From Lysobacteraceae bacterium (GTDB taxonomy: Bacteria > Pseudomonadota > Gammaproteobacteria > Xanthomonadales > Xanthomonadaceae): a DNA stretch of 64,000 nt. Shown here piece after piece: positions 8,823-18,177 of the stretch. Under the pieces are notes generated by a model that did no database searches, had not been told where the DNA came from, and worked only from the letters and a program-made list of their open reading frames with translations. The stretch is taken from assembly GCA_031263725.1 (NCBI GenBank), contig JAISFF010000032.1:1-64000 (forward strand). The letters are read 5' to 3'. A program made the translations under genes and the position numbers. How positions within the stretch are numbered: the stretch's first letter is position 1; each line of letters opens with the position of its first letter.

Positions 8823-10481
8823 ATGACTCATCCCGGCAAGCTCATCGTCATGTCGGCGCGCGACTTGCAGCCGGCGCCTGCCGCTGTCGAACGGCGCGAG
8901 CCGGAGCTGACCCGTCTGCAGGGCTATCTGGCGCTGTGGCGCGAGGGCTGGGATCCGGCGCCGCGCGACGAACGCTGGATGCGGGTGCTGGCAGGGATCG
9001 GCACACTGCTGATGCATCTGTTCCTGCTTGCGGTGCTGATCGCAATGGCGATCATGCAGGTACCGTTGCCGCCGGCCCGCAGCGATGATGGAGAAAGAAT
9101 CCGGATCGGAATCGTGGATGCGGCGGCATCCGCACAGGGAAGCCGGGCCGGAGGCGGCCAACCCGGCGCCGCCGGTACGCCGGAACCGGCACCCGCGGCA
9201 CGATCCGCTGATTCGGCGGCGAACCTTGCCGCCTCGGCCGGCGCGCAGCTGGCGGTATCGGAACCGGCGTCTTCCGACGAGCCACAGACGCTGCCCGAGA
9301 TCAGGACACCGTCTGTGCCCGAGCGGCCGGGTCCGACCGTTGTACCGCCCGAGATCGAAGTCGTGCAGCGACAGGTTGCCGAACCTGTCGTGCAGACGCC
9401 GCAACCTGTTCAGGTCACTGTGGTGGAGGTCCCGACCACGAACCATGTCTTGCCGCCCGTGAATACGATTCCACGCATCGAGGTTCCAGTGGCAGTCGTG
9501 CGGCCGACGGAGACACAGGTCCGGGCGCGGGAGGTGGCAGTGGTGATACCGCCATCGATGACATCGTCCCAGGTCAGGATCGATTCTCCACGGCCCGTGT
9601 TGCCTGCGAACGTTCCGGCCGTGCGCGAGCGTGAAGTAAGCGCGCCACTGGCACAGGCGCCGATTCCGCAGCTTCCGGCGACGGTTGTCGCGACGCCTCG
9701 ATTGCCGGCCGCCGCGATGCCGGCCGTCAGACAGCGCGAGGTCAAGACGCCAGTGATGTCTACGAATGCCACCGCTGCCGGCAATACGCCTGAGTCCGCC
9801 GCTACGGCGGCATCCGCGACATCCGTTTCGTCAGTGGCCGGCAGTGCGCCTTCGCATGTGGATTCCGCTTCGGCATCCACTCCGGCGCGGACGACCGGGA
9901 GCAGCGCGCCGGGTGCGCAAGGGCGGGGCAGCGGGCTCGATCGGGACAATCGCTGGGGACAGGCTCCCGGAAGCGATGGCTGGAGCGTGACTGCCCATGA
10001 CGATGGCGGCAGGCAACCGGGGCGGTCGGGTTCGCCGGACGGGCTGTTCGACGCCGATGGACGGGTGAACCTGGGAGAGGCGGATCGCGGCAACAGCGCC
10101 GCCGACAATGATCGTGGCGGAGTGCCCGGAAGCGGGCGCGACCGCTGGAACAGGGATACTTTCGATCGCTCCGGTTCGTGGTTGCGCTCGCCGCCCAATG
10201 ACTACACCCCGACCTCGTTCGAGGCCTACTGGATTCCCAACGAGTCGCTGTTGGCCGAATGGGTGCGCAACGGCATCAAGGAAATCTCCATCCCGATCCC
10301 GGGCACCCGCACGCGGTTGCAATGTGTCATATCGATATTGCAGGTCGGTGGCGGTTGCAGCTTCCGCAATCCCAACCGCAACGATCAGCCAGCCGTGGCG
10401 CGGCCGCCGCCGGATATTCCGTTCAAACCGGAATTGCAGGAAGACAACGGCAGCGTGGGCGCTTCGCCAGCGCAGCGGTAA
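8823..10481 (+). CDS. TonB-like repetitive transmembrane protein
   Basis: 552 residues. A cytoplasmic N-terminus of about 55 residues precedes one hydrophobic segment (about 55-80, LAGIGTLLMHLFLLAVLIAM). A long periplasmic Pro/Val/Ala-rich region follows (about 95-330) with loose repeats built on VR-x-REV (VRAREV, VREREV, VRQREV). Next come a Gly/Asp/Arg-rich stretch and a conserved-looking C-terminal block (about 460-520) with two cysteines. The layout resembles TonB/TolA-type envelope-spanning proteins, and similar ORFs are annotated as transmembrane repetitive proteins in Xanthomonas. Function unknown. It follows nfuA by about 100 bases; GGGAG precedes the ATG. Confidence 0.7.
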   Translation: MTHPGKLIVMSARDLQPAPAAVERREPELTRLQGYLALWREGWDPAPRDERWMRVLAGIGTLLMHLFLLAVLIAMAIMQVPLPPARSDDGERIRIGIVDAAASAQGSRAGGGQPGAAGTPEPAPAARSADSAANLAASAGAQLAVSEPASSDEPQTLPEIRTPSVPERPGPTVVPPEIEVVQRQVAEPVVQTPQPVQVTVVEVPTTNHVLPPVNTIPRIEVPVAVVRPTETQVRAREVAVVIPPSMTSSQVRIDSPRPVLPANVPAVREREVSAPLAQAPIPQLPATVVATPRLPAAAMPAVRQREVKTPVMSTNATAAGNTPESAATAASATSVSSVAGSAPSHVDSASASTPARTTGSSAPGAQGRGSGLDRDNRWGQAPGSDGWSVTAHDDGGRQPGRSGSPDGLFDADGRVNLGEADRGNSAADNDRGGVPGSGRDRWNRDTFDRSGSWLRSPPNDYTPTSFEAYWIPNESLLAEWVRNGIKEISIPIPGTRTRLQCVISILQVGGGCSFRNPNRNDQPAVARPPPDIPFKPELQEDNGSVGASPAQR

Positions 10482-10564
10482 GCGGAACCGACGGCGTCCC
10501 GCTCCCGCCAGGACCGCCTGCTCTGCTATTCTGTATCGTTGCGTTTCATTACATCACTTTCATC

Positions 10565-11693
10565 ATGATCGAACTCAATCCGATTCGTCAGCAGATCGCT
10601 GACCTGACCGAACGCGTGCTTTCGCTCAGGGGGTATCTTTGACTACGATGTCAAACGCGAGCGCCTCGAGGAAGTAAACCGCGAACTGGAAAGCCCGGAT
10701 GTCTGGGACAATCCGGAGCGTGCGCAGTCGTTGGGCCGCGAGCGCTCGACGCTGGAGAAAACCGTCGTCGGCATCGGTTCGGTGCTCAATGGCCTGAAGG
10801 ATGCCGGCGAACTGCTGGACCTGGCCGAGAGCGAGCAGGACGACGAAACCGCTCAGGCCGTCGTGGCCGATCTCCAGCGTCGGGAAGCCGATATCGCACA
10901 ACTCGAGTTCCGGCGGATGTTCTCCGGACGAATGGACGCGTCCAGCGCATTCGTCGACATCCAGGCCGGCGCGGGCGGTACCGAGGCCCAGGACTGGGCC
11001 GAAATCCTGTTGCGCATGTACCTGCGTTGGTGTGAATCGCGCGGCTGGAAAACCGAGTTGATGGAAGTCAGCGCCGGCGAAGTTGCGGGTGTGAAGTCGG
11101 CGACGTTCCGGGTGGAAGGCGAATTCGCCTATGGATGGCTCAAGACCGAAACCGGCGTGCACCGGCTGGTGCGCAAGTCGCCGTTCGATTCGGACAATCG
11201 CCGGCATACGAGTTTCAGTTCGGTGTTCGTTTCGCCCGAAGTGGATGACAGCATCGAGATCGACATCAATCCGGCGGACCTGAGGACCGATGTCTATCGT
11301 TCGTCCGGCGCGGGCGGTCAGCACGTCAACAAGACCGAGTCGGCGGTACGCATCACCCATGTGCCCAGCGGCATCGTGGTGGCCTGCCAGACTGAGCGCA
11401 GCCAGCATGCCAACCGCGACCGCGCGATGAAGATGCTGGCGGCCAAGCTGTACGAAATGGAGATGCTCAAGCGCAACGCCGAGCGCGATGCGGTCGAGGC
11501 CAGCAAGTCCGATATCGGCTGGGGCAGCCAGATCCGCAATTACGTGCTCGACCAGTCGCGCATCAAGGACCTGCGCACCGGCATAGAACGCACCGATACC
11601 CAGAAAGTCCTGGACGGCGATCTGGACGGTTTTGTCGAGGCCAGCCTGAAGGCGGGACTCGAGGCCGGTTCCAAACGGGTCGATGCCGCCTGA
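10565..11693 (+). CDS. prfB: Peptide chain release factor 2 (programmed +1 frameshift)
   Basis: RF2 recognises UGA/UAA stops and triggers peptide release. Residues 1-25 are read from the ATG at 10565. The frame then hits UGA at 10640-10642, and ribosomes must skip one base to continue to 11693, giving 375 residues. The main frame carries the SPF stop-codon recognition motif ([11 protein letters not shown]) and the catalytic GGQ at residues 250-252 ([14 protein letters not shown]), matching the E. coli RF2 numbering. prfB followed by lysS is the common order in Proteobacteria. Confidence 0.96.
10628..10643 (+). promoter_or_regulatory. prfB +1 frameshift site
   Basis: AGGGGGTATCTTTGAC is identical to the classical prfB recoding site: an internal Shine-Dalgarno AGGGGG, slippery CTT codon, in-frame TGA and following C. 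Low RF2 levels slow termination at the UGA and favour the shift, an autoregulatory loop known from E. coli. Confidence 0.97.
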
Positions 11694-11704
11694 TGCGGCA
11701 TTCC

Positions 11705-11750
11705 GCATGCGGATACGCGCGGCAGCGCCATGACGTATCCGCCTGCATGC
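11705..11750 (+). other. Hairpin in the prfB-lysS gap
   Basis: An 8-bp perfect stem CGGATACG (11710-11717) / CGTATCCG (11734-11741) is extended by GCATG / GCATGC across a small bulge. It sits between the prfB stop and the lysS start with no T-run after it. It could be an mRNA-processing or leader structure. Function not known. Confidence 0.45.
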
Positions 11751-11784
11751 CTGTCCTTATGTCTGTTTCTGGACCCTTTCCGTT

Positions 11785-13305
11785 ATGACTGAATCTTCCA
11801 ATCTTTCCAGTCCTCCCGTCGATGAAAACAGCCTGATCGCGGAACGCCGTGCCAAATTGAAGGCGCTGCGCGGACAGGGCGGCGCGTTTCCCAACGACTT
11901 CAAACGTGTGGAATACGCTGGGGATTTGCAGGTGGAATATGCCGACAGGGAACGGTGGACGGCGCAAGCATTGGAGTCGGACGGTCGCAGGGTGCAACTG
12001 GCGGGACGCCTGATGGCCAAGCGGGTCATGGGCAAGGCCAGTTTCGCCCAGATCCAGGACGAGTCGGGGCGGTTGCAGCTGTTTCTGCAAAGCAATGCGC
12101 TCGGTGCGACCTACGATGCATTCAAAGGCTGGGATGTAGGCGATATCGTCGGTGTCGAAGGCAGTCTGACGCGGACCAAGACCGGAGAGCTATCGGTAAA
12201 AGCGGCGACGCTGCGGTTGCTGACCAAGTCGCTGCGGCCACTGCCCGACAAATGGCACGGTCTGGCCGATGTGGAGCAGCGTTATCGCCAGCGTTATGTG
12301 GATCTCATCGTTACCCCGGAAACGCGCGAAGTCTTCGTCAAACGCTCCCGGATCATCAGCGCCATGCGCAACTGGCTGGATGCGCGCCGTTTCCTGGAAG
12401 TGGAAACGCCGATGATGCACTACATCCCCGGCGGTGCGACCGCTAGGCCGTTCATGACCCACCACAATGCACTGGATATCGATCTGTATCTGCGCGTGGC
12501 GCCCGAGCTGTATCTGAAGCGTCTGGTGGTCGGCGGTTTCGAACGGGTCTACGAGATCAATCGCAATTTCCGCAACGAAGGCGTGAGTACCCGGCACAAT
12601 CCCGAGTTCACGATGCTGGAGCTGTACGAAGCCTATTCGACCTATCACGAAATCATGGATCTGACCGAAGAGATGATCCGCGATACCGCCGGCAAGGTAT
12701 TGGGCAAGGCCCAGGTGCATTGGGATGATGCCGACATCGATCTGGAACCGCGTTTCCGCCGCTGGCGGATGGACGAAGCGGTGCGGCACCATAACCCGGA
12801 AATCTCGGTCGAGGATTGCACCGACCGCGAAGCGCTGGCCGCGCATTGCGCACGCCTGAAGATTCCGGCCAAGCCGGGTTATGGCTGGGGCAAGCTGCTG
12901 CTGGAAATCTTCGAGAAGACCGTCGAACACACTCTCATCCAGCCGACTTTCATCACCGATCACCCGGTCGAGGTTTCGCCGCTGGCGCGCGCCAGCGATA
13001 CGGAACCCGGATTCACCGATCGCTTCGAGCTTTTCATCAACGGCAAGGAACTCGCGAACGGATTCTCCGAGCTGAACGATGCCGAGGATCAGGCGGCACG
13101 GTTCCAGGCCCAGGTCGAAGCCAAGGAGGGAGGCGACGACGAGGCGATGCATTACGACGCCGATTACATTCGCGCCCTCGAAGTCGGGTTGCCGCCGACC
13201 GGCGGGCTGGGAGTCGGCATCGACCGTCTGGTGATGATGCTGGCCGGGGTTTCGTCGATCCGTGACGTGTTGCTGTTCCCCTATATGCGGCCGCAGGCGG
13301 GTTGA
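11785..13305 (+). CDS. lysS: Lysyl-tRNA synthetase, class II
   Basis: A 506-residue enzyme charging tRNA-Lys. It has an N-terminal OB-fold anticodon-binding domain (about 60-165, [20 protein letters not shown]), then a class II catalytic core. Motif 1 is [21 protein letters not shown], motif 2 [24 protein letters not shown], and motif 3 [14 protein letters not shown] near the C-terminus. Length equals the family norm. It follows prfB by 91 bases and ends just before a strong terminator. Confidence 0.97.
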   Translation: MTESSNLSSPPVDENSLIAERRAKLKALRGQGGAFPNDFKRVEYAGDLQVEYADRERWTAQALESDGRRVQLAGRLMAKRVMGKASFAQIQDESGRLQLFLQSNALGATYDAFKGWDVGDIVGVEGSLTRTKTGELSVKAATLRLLTKSLRPLPDKWHGLADVEQRYRQRYVDLIVTPETREVFVKRSRIISAMRNWLDARRFLEVETPMMHYIPGGATARPFMTHHNALDIDLYLRVAPELYLKRLVVGGFERVYEINRNFRNEGVSTRHNPEFTMLELYEAYSTYHEIMDLTEEMIRDTAGKVLGKAQVHWDDADIDLEPRFRRWRMDEAVRHHNPEISVEDCTDREALAAHCARLKIPAKPGYGWGKLLLEIFEKTVEHTLIQPTFITDHPVEVSPLARASDTEPGFTDRFELFINGKELANGFSELNDAEDQAARFQAQVEAKEGGDDEAMHYDADYIRALEVGLPPTGGLGVGIDRLVMMLAGVSSIRDVLLFPYMRPQAG

Positions 13306-13354
13306 CCGATTCGGCTGTCTGCCACATCCGCACGGGCCGAAATCGACAGCATGA

Positions 13355-13385
13355 AAAAGCCGCCAGGAACGACCGGGCGGCTTTT
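13355..13385 (+). terminator. Rho-independent terminator after lysS
   Basis: Stem AAAAGCCGCC (13355-13364) / GGCGGCTTTT (13376-13385) with an 11-base loop, followed by CTTG. It lies between the convergent lysS and fadD and may act on both strands, since the A-run reads as T on the minus strand. Confidence 0.85.
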
Positions 13386-13449
13386 CTTGTGGCAATGAAG
13401 CGGATGCCGTTTCGCTTCAGGGAAACACGCGCTTCCCTGGCCGAATCCA

Positions 13450-15183
13450 TCAGTGGGCAGGTGCGCTCTCGTTCTGCCGCGCATCATTTTCGCTTGCCTT
13501 GGCGTCTTCCTCTTCGCGCAAGGCACGGCGCAGGATCTTGCCGACATTGGTCTTGGGCAGTTCGTCGCGGAACTCGATATAGTGCGGCCGCTTGTAACCG
13601 GTCAGGTGCTGGCGCGAGTAGATCTTGATGTCGTGCGCGGTCAGTTTGGGGTCCTTGCGGACGATCACGACCTTGACCGTTTCCCCGGATTTCTCGTCCG
13701 GCACACCGACCGCGGCCACTTCCAGTACGCCCGGCATGGCCGCGAGCACGTCCTCGATTTCGTTCGGGTACACGTTGAAACCCGAGACGAGAATCATGTC
13801 CTTCTTGCGGTCGACGATATAGAAGAAGCCGTTTTCGTCCATCCTGGCGATGTCGCCGGTATGCAGCCAGCCGTTGGCGTCGATGACCTTGGCGGTTTCC
13901 TCCGGCCGTTGCCAGTATCCCTTCATGACCTGCGGGCCCTTGAAGCACAGCTCGCCGGTTCCGCCGACGGACAGGACGTTGTGATCGTCGTCCTGGACGC
14001 AGGCGCTGGTCGAAGGAATCGGCAGGCCGATCGATCCGTTGAACTCCTTCAGGTCCAGCGGGTTGATGCAGGCGGCGGGGGAGGTTTCGGTCAGGCCGTA
14101 GGCTTCCACCAGGGTGATGCCGGTGACCTGTTTCCAGCGTTCGGCGACCGTGCGCTGTACCGCCATGCCGCCGCCCAAGGTGAACTTCAGCGAGGAGAAG
14201 TCGATCTTGTCGAAGCCAGGCGTGTTCAGCAGCCCGTTGAACAAAGTGTTGACGCCGGTGAAGGCGGTGAAGCGGACCTTGTTCAATTCCTTGACGAAAC
14301 CCCTCATGTCGCGCGGGTTGGTGACCAGGTAGTTGAGTGCGCCCTGTTCCATGAAGACCAGGCCGTTCGCGGTCAATGCGAAGATGTGATACAGCGGCAA
14401 TGCCGTGACGATGATTTCCTTGCCCGGCTCGATGCCGGCGCCCTTCACCCAGGCCGAGGCCTGGGACATGTTCGCCAACAGATTGCGGTGCGTGAGCATG
14501 GCGCCCTTGGCCACGCCGGTGGTGCCGCCGGTGTACTGCAGGAAGGCGATATCGCCGGACTTGATGTCGACCTGCGGTACGGGTCTGGCCTTGCCCAGCG
14601 CAAGCGCGTGCTTGAAGCGCACCGCGCCGTGGATGGTGTAGTCGGGGACCATTCCCGTCAGGTACTTCAGCGCGAAATTCATCACGCCGCCCTTGAGCCC
14701 GCCCACGAGGTCGCCCAGGCCCGTCGTGATGACATGCTTGACCGGCGTGTCCATTTCTTCGAGCGCCTTCTGCAAGGTCGCGCCGAAGTTGTCGACGACG
14801 ATCACCAGCGCCGCCCCGGCATCCTCGAGCTGATGTTTCAGTTCGTAAGCGGTATACAGGGGATTGACGTTGACGACGCTCAGGCCGGCCCGCAGCGTGC
14901 CGAAAATCGCGATCGGATACTGCAGGCAATTCGGCATCATGATGGCGACACGATCGCCTTTCTTGAGCTTGAGCACGTTCAGCAGGTAGCTCGCGAACTG
15001 CTCGGTGAGGGTGTCGGTTTCGCCGTAGGTCAGTGTCCTGCCGAAGTTGCTGTAGGCGGGATTGTTTCGATACTTGCCCACGGCGGTGGCAAAGGCATCG
15101 GGAATGGAACGATAGTGGTCCGGGTCGATCTCGGCGGGAACGCCTTGCGGATAGCTCCGCAACCAAGGACGATCCAGATTCAT
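13450..15183 (-). CDS. fadD: Long-chain fatty acid-CoA ligase (FadD/RpfB type)
   Basis: A 577-residue ANL-superfamily enzyme that activates fatty acids with ATP and CoA. It has the P-loop YTGGTTGVAKG (217-227), the A5 motif EAYGLTETSPA, the adenylate motif GWLHTGDIARMDENGFFYIVDRKK, and the C-terminal catalytic lysine in LPKTNVGKILRRALR. In Xanthomonas the orthologue is RpfB, linked to turnover of DSF signal fatty acids, but the rpf neighbours (rpfF, rpfC, rpfG) are not here, so general fatty-acid use is the safer call. ATG at 15183 chosen by family fit. It is divergent from the small lipoprotein gene. Confidence 0.93.
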   Translation of the reverse strand: MNLDRPWLRSYPQGVPAEIDPDHYRSIPDAFATAVGKYRNNPAYSNFGRTLTYGETDTLTEQFASYLLNVLKLKKGDRVAIMMPNCLQYPIAIFGTLRAGLSVVNVNPLYTAYELKHQLEDAGAALVIVVDNFGATLQKALEEMDTPVKHVITTGLGDLVGGLKGGVMNFALKYLTGMVPDYTIHGAVRFKHALALGKARPVPQVDIKSGDIAFLQYTGGTTGVAKGAMLTHRNLLANMSQASAWVKGAGIEPGKEIIVTALPLYHIFALTANGLVFMEQGALNYLVTNPRDMRGFVKELNKVRFTAFTGVNTLFNGLLNTPGFDKIDFSSLKFTLGGGMAVQRTVAERWKQVTGITLVEAYGLTETSPAACINPLDLKEFNGSIGLPIPSTSACVQDDDHNVLSVGGTGELCFKGPQVMKGYWQRPEETAKVIDANGWLHTGDIARMDENGFFYIVDRKKDMILVSGFNVYPNEIEDVLAAMPGVLEVAAVGVPDEKSGETVKVVIVRKDPKLTAHDIKIYSRQHLTGYKRPHYIEFRDELPKTNVGKILRRALREEEDAKASENDARQNESAPAH

Positions 15184-15329
15184 AGCGCAACTCCCTCCGT
15201 AAGGGTGAAAACAAGATGATGACAGCCGGAACGCATTGCCGACCGCGGCATGATACGCAGCCGAATCGGGACGATGAAGCACCTTTTCGGAGAATATCGC
15301 TGCCGCCCCTCCGGCATCGCCATTGGAGG

Positions 15330-15752
15330 ATGCCGTGGGCGCTGGCCTGCCTGTGCCTGCTCCTGGGCGCCTGCCGGGCCGAGGCGCCGGAACAGCGTCT
15401 GCGGACACAACTGACGAGGTTGCAGAACGCGGTGGAGAGCCATGATGCCGCCAATGTCCTCAAGATCGTGGCTGATGATTTCATCGGCAACGACGGCATG
15501 GACCGTATCCGGTTGCGACAAATGATAACGGCTCAGATGCGCCTGAACCAGAGCATTGGCGCGACCATGGGCCCTCCCAGGATAACGATGGCCGGAGAGG
15601 ATATGGCGGTAGTCGAGTTCACCGTGATGCTGACGGGCGGGAGTGGCCGGTTCCTGCCGGATCAGGCGCAGGCTTACACGGTCCGTAGTGGTTGGCGTAT
15701 CGAGAACGGCGACTGGAAAGTCTACCGGGCCAGGTGGGAAGCCAAGTTCTAG
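15330..15752 (+). CDS. Lipoprotein with NTF2/SnoaL-like fold (predicted)
   Basis: From the ATG at 15330 the protein is 140 residues and starts MPWALACLCLLLGAC, a lipoprotein signal with lipobox LGAC (Cys15). The rest (about 25-140) has the pattern of small NTF2-like/DUF4440 domains: an N-terminal helix pair LQNAVESHDAANVLKIVADDFIGNDG and a C-terminal strand pair ending RIENGDWKVYRARWEAKF. The open frame reaches back to 15216, but the longer form would put 38 polar residues before the signal. GGAGG abuts the ATG with no spacer, so the true start is uncertain. Role unknown. Confidence 0.65.
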   Translation: MPWALACLCLLLGACRAEAPEQRLRTQLTRLQNAVESHDAANVLKIVADDFIGNDGMDRIRLRQMITAQMRLNQSIGATMGPPRITMAGEDMAVVEFTVMLTGGSGRFLPDQAQAYTVRSGWRIENGDWKVYRARWEAKF

Positions 15753-15902
15753 CACCGCGTTCAGCAACGGATGGTCCATTGGTCCAATTGTGCTGGAACG
15801 GGATCCGTGACGCGGGATCTCTTTCCCGTTTTGCCGATCGGAAATGCGATGCAGGAAAGGCCTGTGCCACTGAAGGGGCGCAGGCGGACCCCCATGCGAC
15901 GA

Positions 15903-16443
<541 letters not shown>

Positions 16444-16454
16444 GCTGTCGGTGG

Positions 16455-16483
16455 CGATTCCGGGGGAACCGCCGCCGGAATCG
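16455..16483. repeat. Perfect inverted repeat at the aconitase break point
   Basis: CGATTCCGG (16455-16463) and CCGGAATCG (16475-16483) form a 9-bp inverted repeat around an 11-base centre. It lies within about 12 bases of where aconitase similarity stops, so it may mark a recombination or insertion boundary. No integrase gene is next to it. Confidence 0.55.
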
Positions 16484-16909
16484 GCTAGGGCCGCCTGTCG
16501 GTGCTGGAATTATCCGCCGATTGCACCGTGGCCGGCTGAGCGGAGCCGTGACTGGGAAAGCCATGTTTCAGTCGGTGTCGTTCAGGAGGCAGGCGGAGTT
16601 GTCATGTCACGGTGATTCCATCCGGGCCACGCGACGACCGTATTGCGTTCATCGGGTTATTTGCCGATCTGCAATATAACGCCGTGAATCAAGGTTCGTG
16701 GCCGGCCGGTGCGATGCCTCGTAGCATGCAGCGCGACAGGGGATCGGTAATCAGTATTGCGTGAAGACGCGCAAGGCATAGTAGGATGCAAAAGCTGTTT
16801 CCATAGGGGAAGGTGGCGTTGGCCGGATCGGTTCCGGTCGATGGACCTGTATATCGATCGATATGAAAACTCATTTCAAGCGGGTATTCCGACTTGCAGG
16901 TTCACGGCT
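16484..16909. other. Non-coding gap at the start of the effector island
   Basis: No supported gene in 426 bases. The open frame that runs back to 16757 is not family-like before residue 52. At 16862 there is an out-of-frame ATG whose product begins MKTHFKRVFRLAGSRLWPAEC and could be the remains of a signal peptide. The region is mixed in GC with several AT-rich patches (around 16660-16690), where a promoter could lie. Confidence 0.4.
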
Positions 16910-17719
16910 ATGGCCGGCCGAATGTGGATGGCAGAGTCATATTCGATGGAAAGGATGCCGGCGCTCATGCTGAATTATGCTCCGACTTCACCTGCTCCAG
17001 ATCCCAATACGGTGATCTACTTCATTTTCATGCGGGTCGGTGAAGGGTCGTCGATCGAAGTGGAAAACGGGAGCTGGGCCTATTACTGGTATGGACACCA
17101 TTACCAGTTCAAGGGCAAGCGTTACTTCACCGGTTTCGTCTACCAGACTCCCGACACGGGGTTCGGTGAAGGCTTCGCCCCGGCGCACGCGGGCAGGATC
17201 ACGATCGCGGAAGCCACTTTCGTCGCGGCGGAGAGCGGTGCGACGAAACCGTGGAACTTCGTCGGTTCGCAACCCTATATCGGTCAGTTCGGCGGCTACG
17301 ACCGCGTCAATATCATTTCCGACGAAGAACCCCCGGTGACCTTCCAGTCCACATCGGGGGACTATTTCCTGGCCATTCCGACCAGCTATCTGGCCGGGGG
17401 TGGCGTCGAAGTACGGACATCGGAGATTTTTCTCCGAAACGAGAACGGCTGGAGGTTCGCCGGCAGCGTGATGATCGGGGCCGACAACGATGCGGCATTC
17501 GTGCGTAACAGTAGTGCAAAGGGGACGACCGCCCATTTCCATTATTCGGGCAGGTTGGAGTTCATCGAGAATCCTTCGTGTCCGATGCCCTTGATAAAGG
17601 TTCTGAAACAGGGAACCGGTGTGGACGCAAGGGGCCAGGTGAAGACTTTGAACCCACACGGCATCGTCGAATATGCGTTCGACAGCGAATGTTCCGAGTA
17701 CCGGCAGGTGCAACGATGA
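16910..17719 (+). CDS. Putative immunity protein, paralogue of the gene at 18178
   Basis: About 269 residues from the ATG at 16910. The body is clearly homologous to the next gene: DP-x-(T/S)VIYFIF near the start, (Y/S)YWYG, GKRYF(T/S)GFVY, and the shared block YFLAIPTSYLAGGGV with VRT nearby. The C-terminus of both is MP-x-I-x-VL-x-QGT-x-VDA...KYRQV-like. No Pfam family is recognised. Unlike its paralogue it shows no signal peptide or lipobox in this frame. A short basic-hydrophobic leader sits out of frame at 16862, so the gene may be frameshifted or cytoplasmic. Placement upstream of an XVIPCD murein hydrolase suggests immunity, which is inference. Confidence 0.6.
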   Translation: MAGRMWMAESYSMERMPALMLNYAPTSPAPDPNTVIYFIFMRVGEGSSIEVENGSWAYYWYGHHYQFKGKRYFTGFVYQTPDTGFGEGFAPAHAGRITIAEATFVAAESGATKPWNFVGSQPYIGQFGGYDRVNIISDEEPPVTFQSTSGDYFLAIPTSYLAGGGVEVRTSEIFLRNENGWRFAGSVMIGADNDAAFVRNSSAKGTTAHFHYSGRLEFIENPSCPMPLIKVLKQGTGVDARGQVKTLNPHGIVEYAFDSECSEYRQVQR

Positions 17720-18177
17720 CGTGCGGCAACCAATGTACCGGCGGACTGGATATGGACGTGGTACGGTGCCCTTGGCATCCGCGGCAGCGAGCGTTAGTGC
17801 CTTGATCGGCTCGTTCCGCGATTACCGGGATTCGTTGCCGGAGGCATCGATCCCCGATCTGCGTCGGGAATCCAAGCTGCGTAAGCTCTGAGCATGAATG
17901 CCAGGCCAAGTGCGGAAATTGCGGCGGATCGTTTCTCGTCCGGGTTGCGCATATCGTGGTGACGCTGAACGTCACAAAGTGACATCAAGTCACCGCTTGA
18001 TGGCTGTCATTGTCGTAGCAGGTCCATGAGTCGTCAATATTGTCGATTTGATTCGACGGAATTGCTGCTTTTCCATCGATATCGGTTGAGATAACCTGCG
18101 GCCGTTGAAACAGCCTTGATGGGAGCAGGAACTCGCGCGTGCAGGTATTCGCAGCGCCGACAGTTCGATATCGAAGT
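17720..18177. other. Gap between the two immunity paralogues with clustered GTGAC sites
   Basis: 458 bases without a supported gene. At 17959-17993 four 5-base half-sites alternate in orientation (GTGAC 17959, GTCAC 17971, GTGAC 17979, GTCAC 17989), forming two adjacent inverted repeats with 7- and 5-base centres. That layout is typical of a dimeric regulator's operator. It is about 185 bases before the lipoprotein gene at 18178. AT-rich DNA around 18040-18070 could hold the promoter. Confidence 0.4.

Noticed and set aside
13453-15219. 588-codon open frame antisense to fadD
   Set aside because: It lies wholly opposite a well-supported ligase gene; the translation is low-information and the frame is explained by codon bias.
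15216-15329. Upstream extension of the small lipoprotein gene
   Set aside because: It would place 38 polar residues before a lipoprotein signal, which is implausible.
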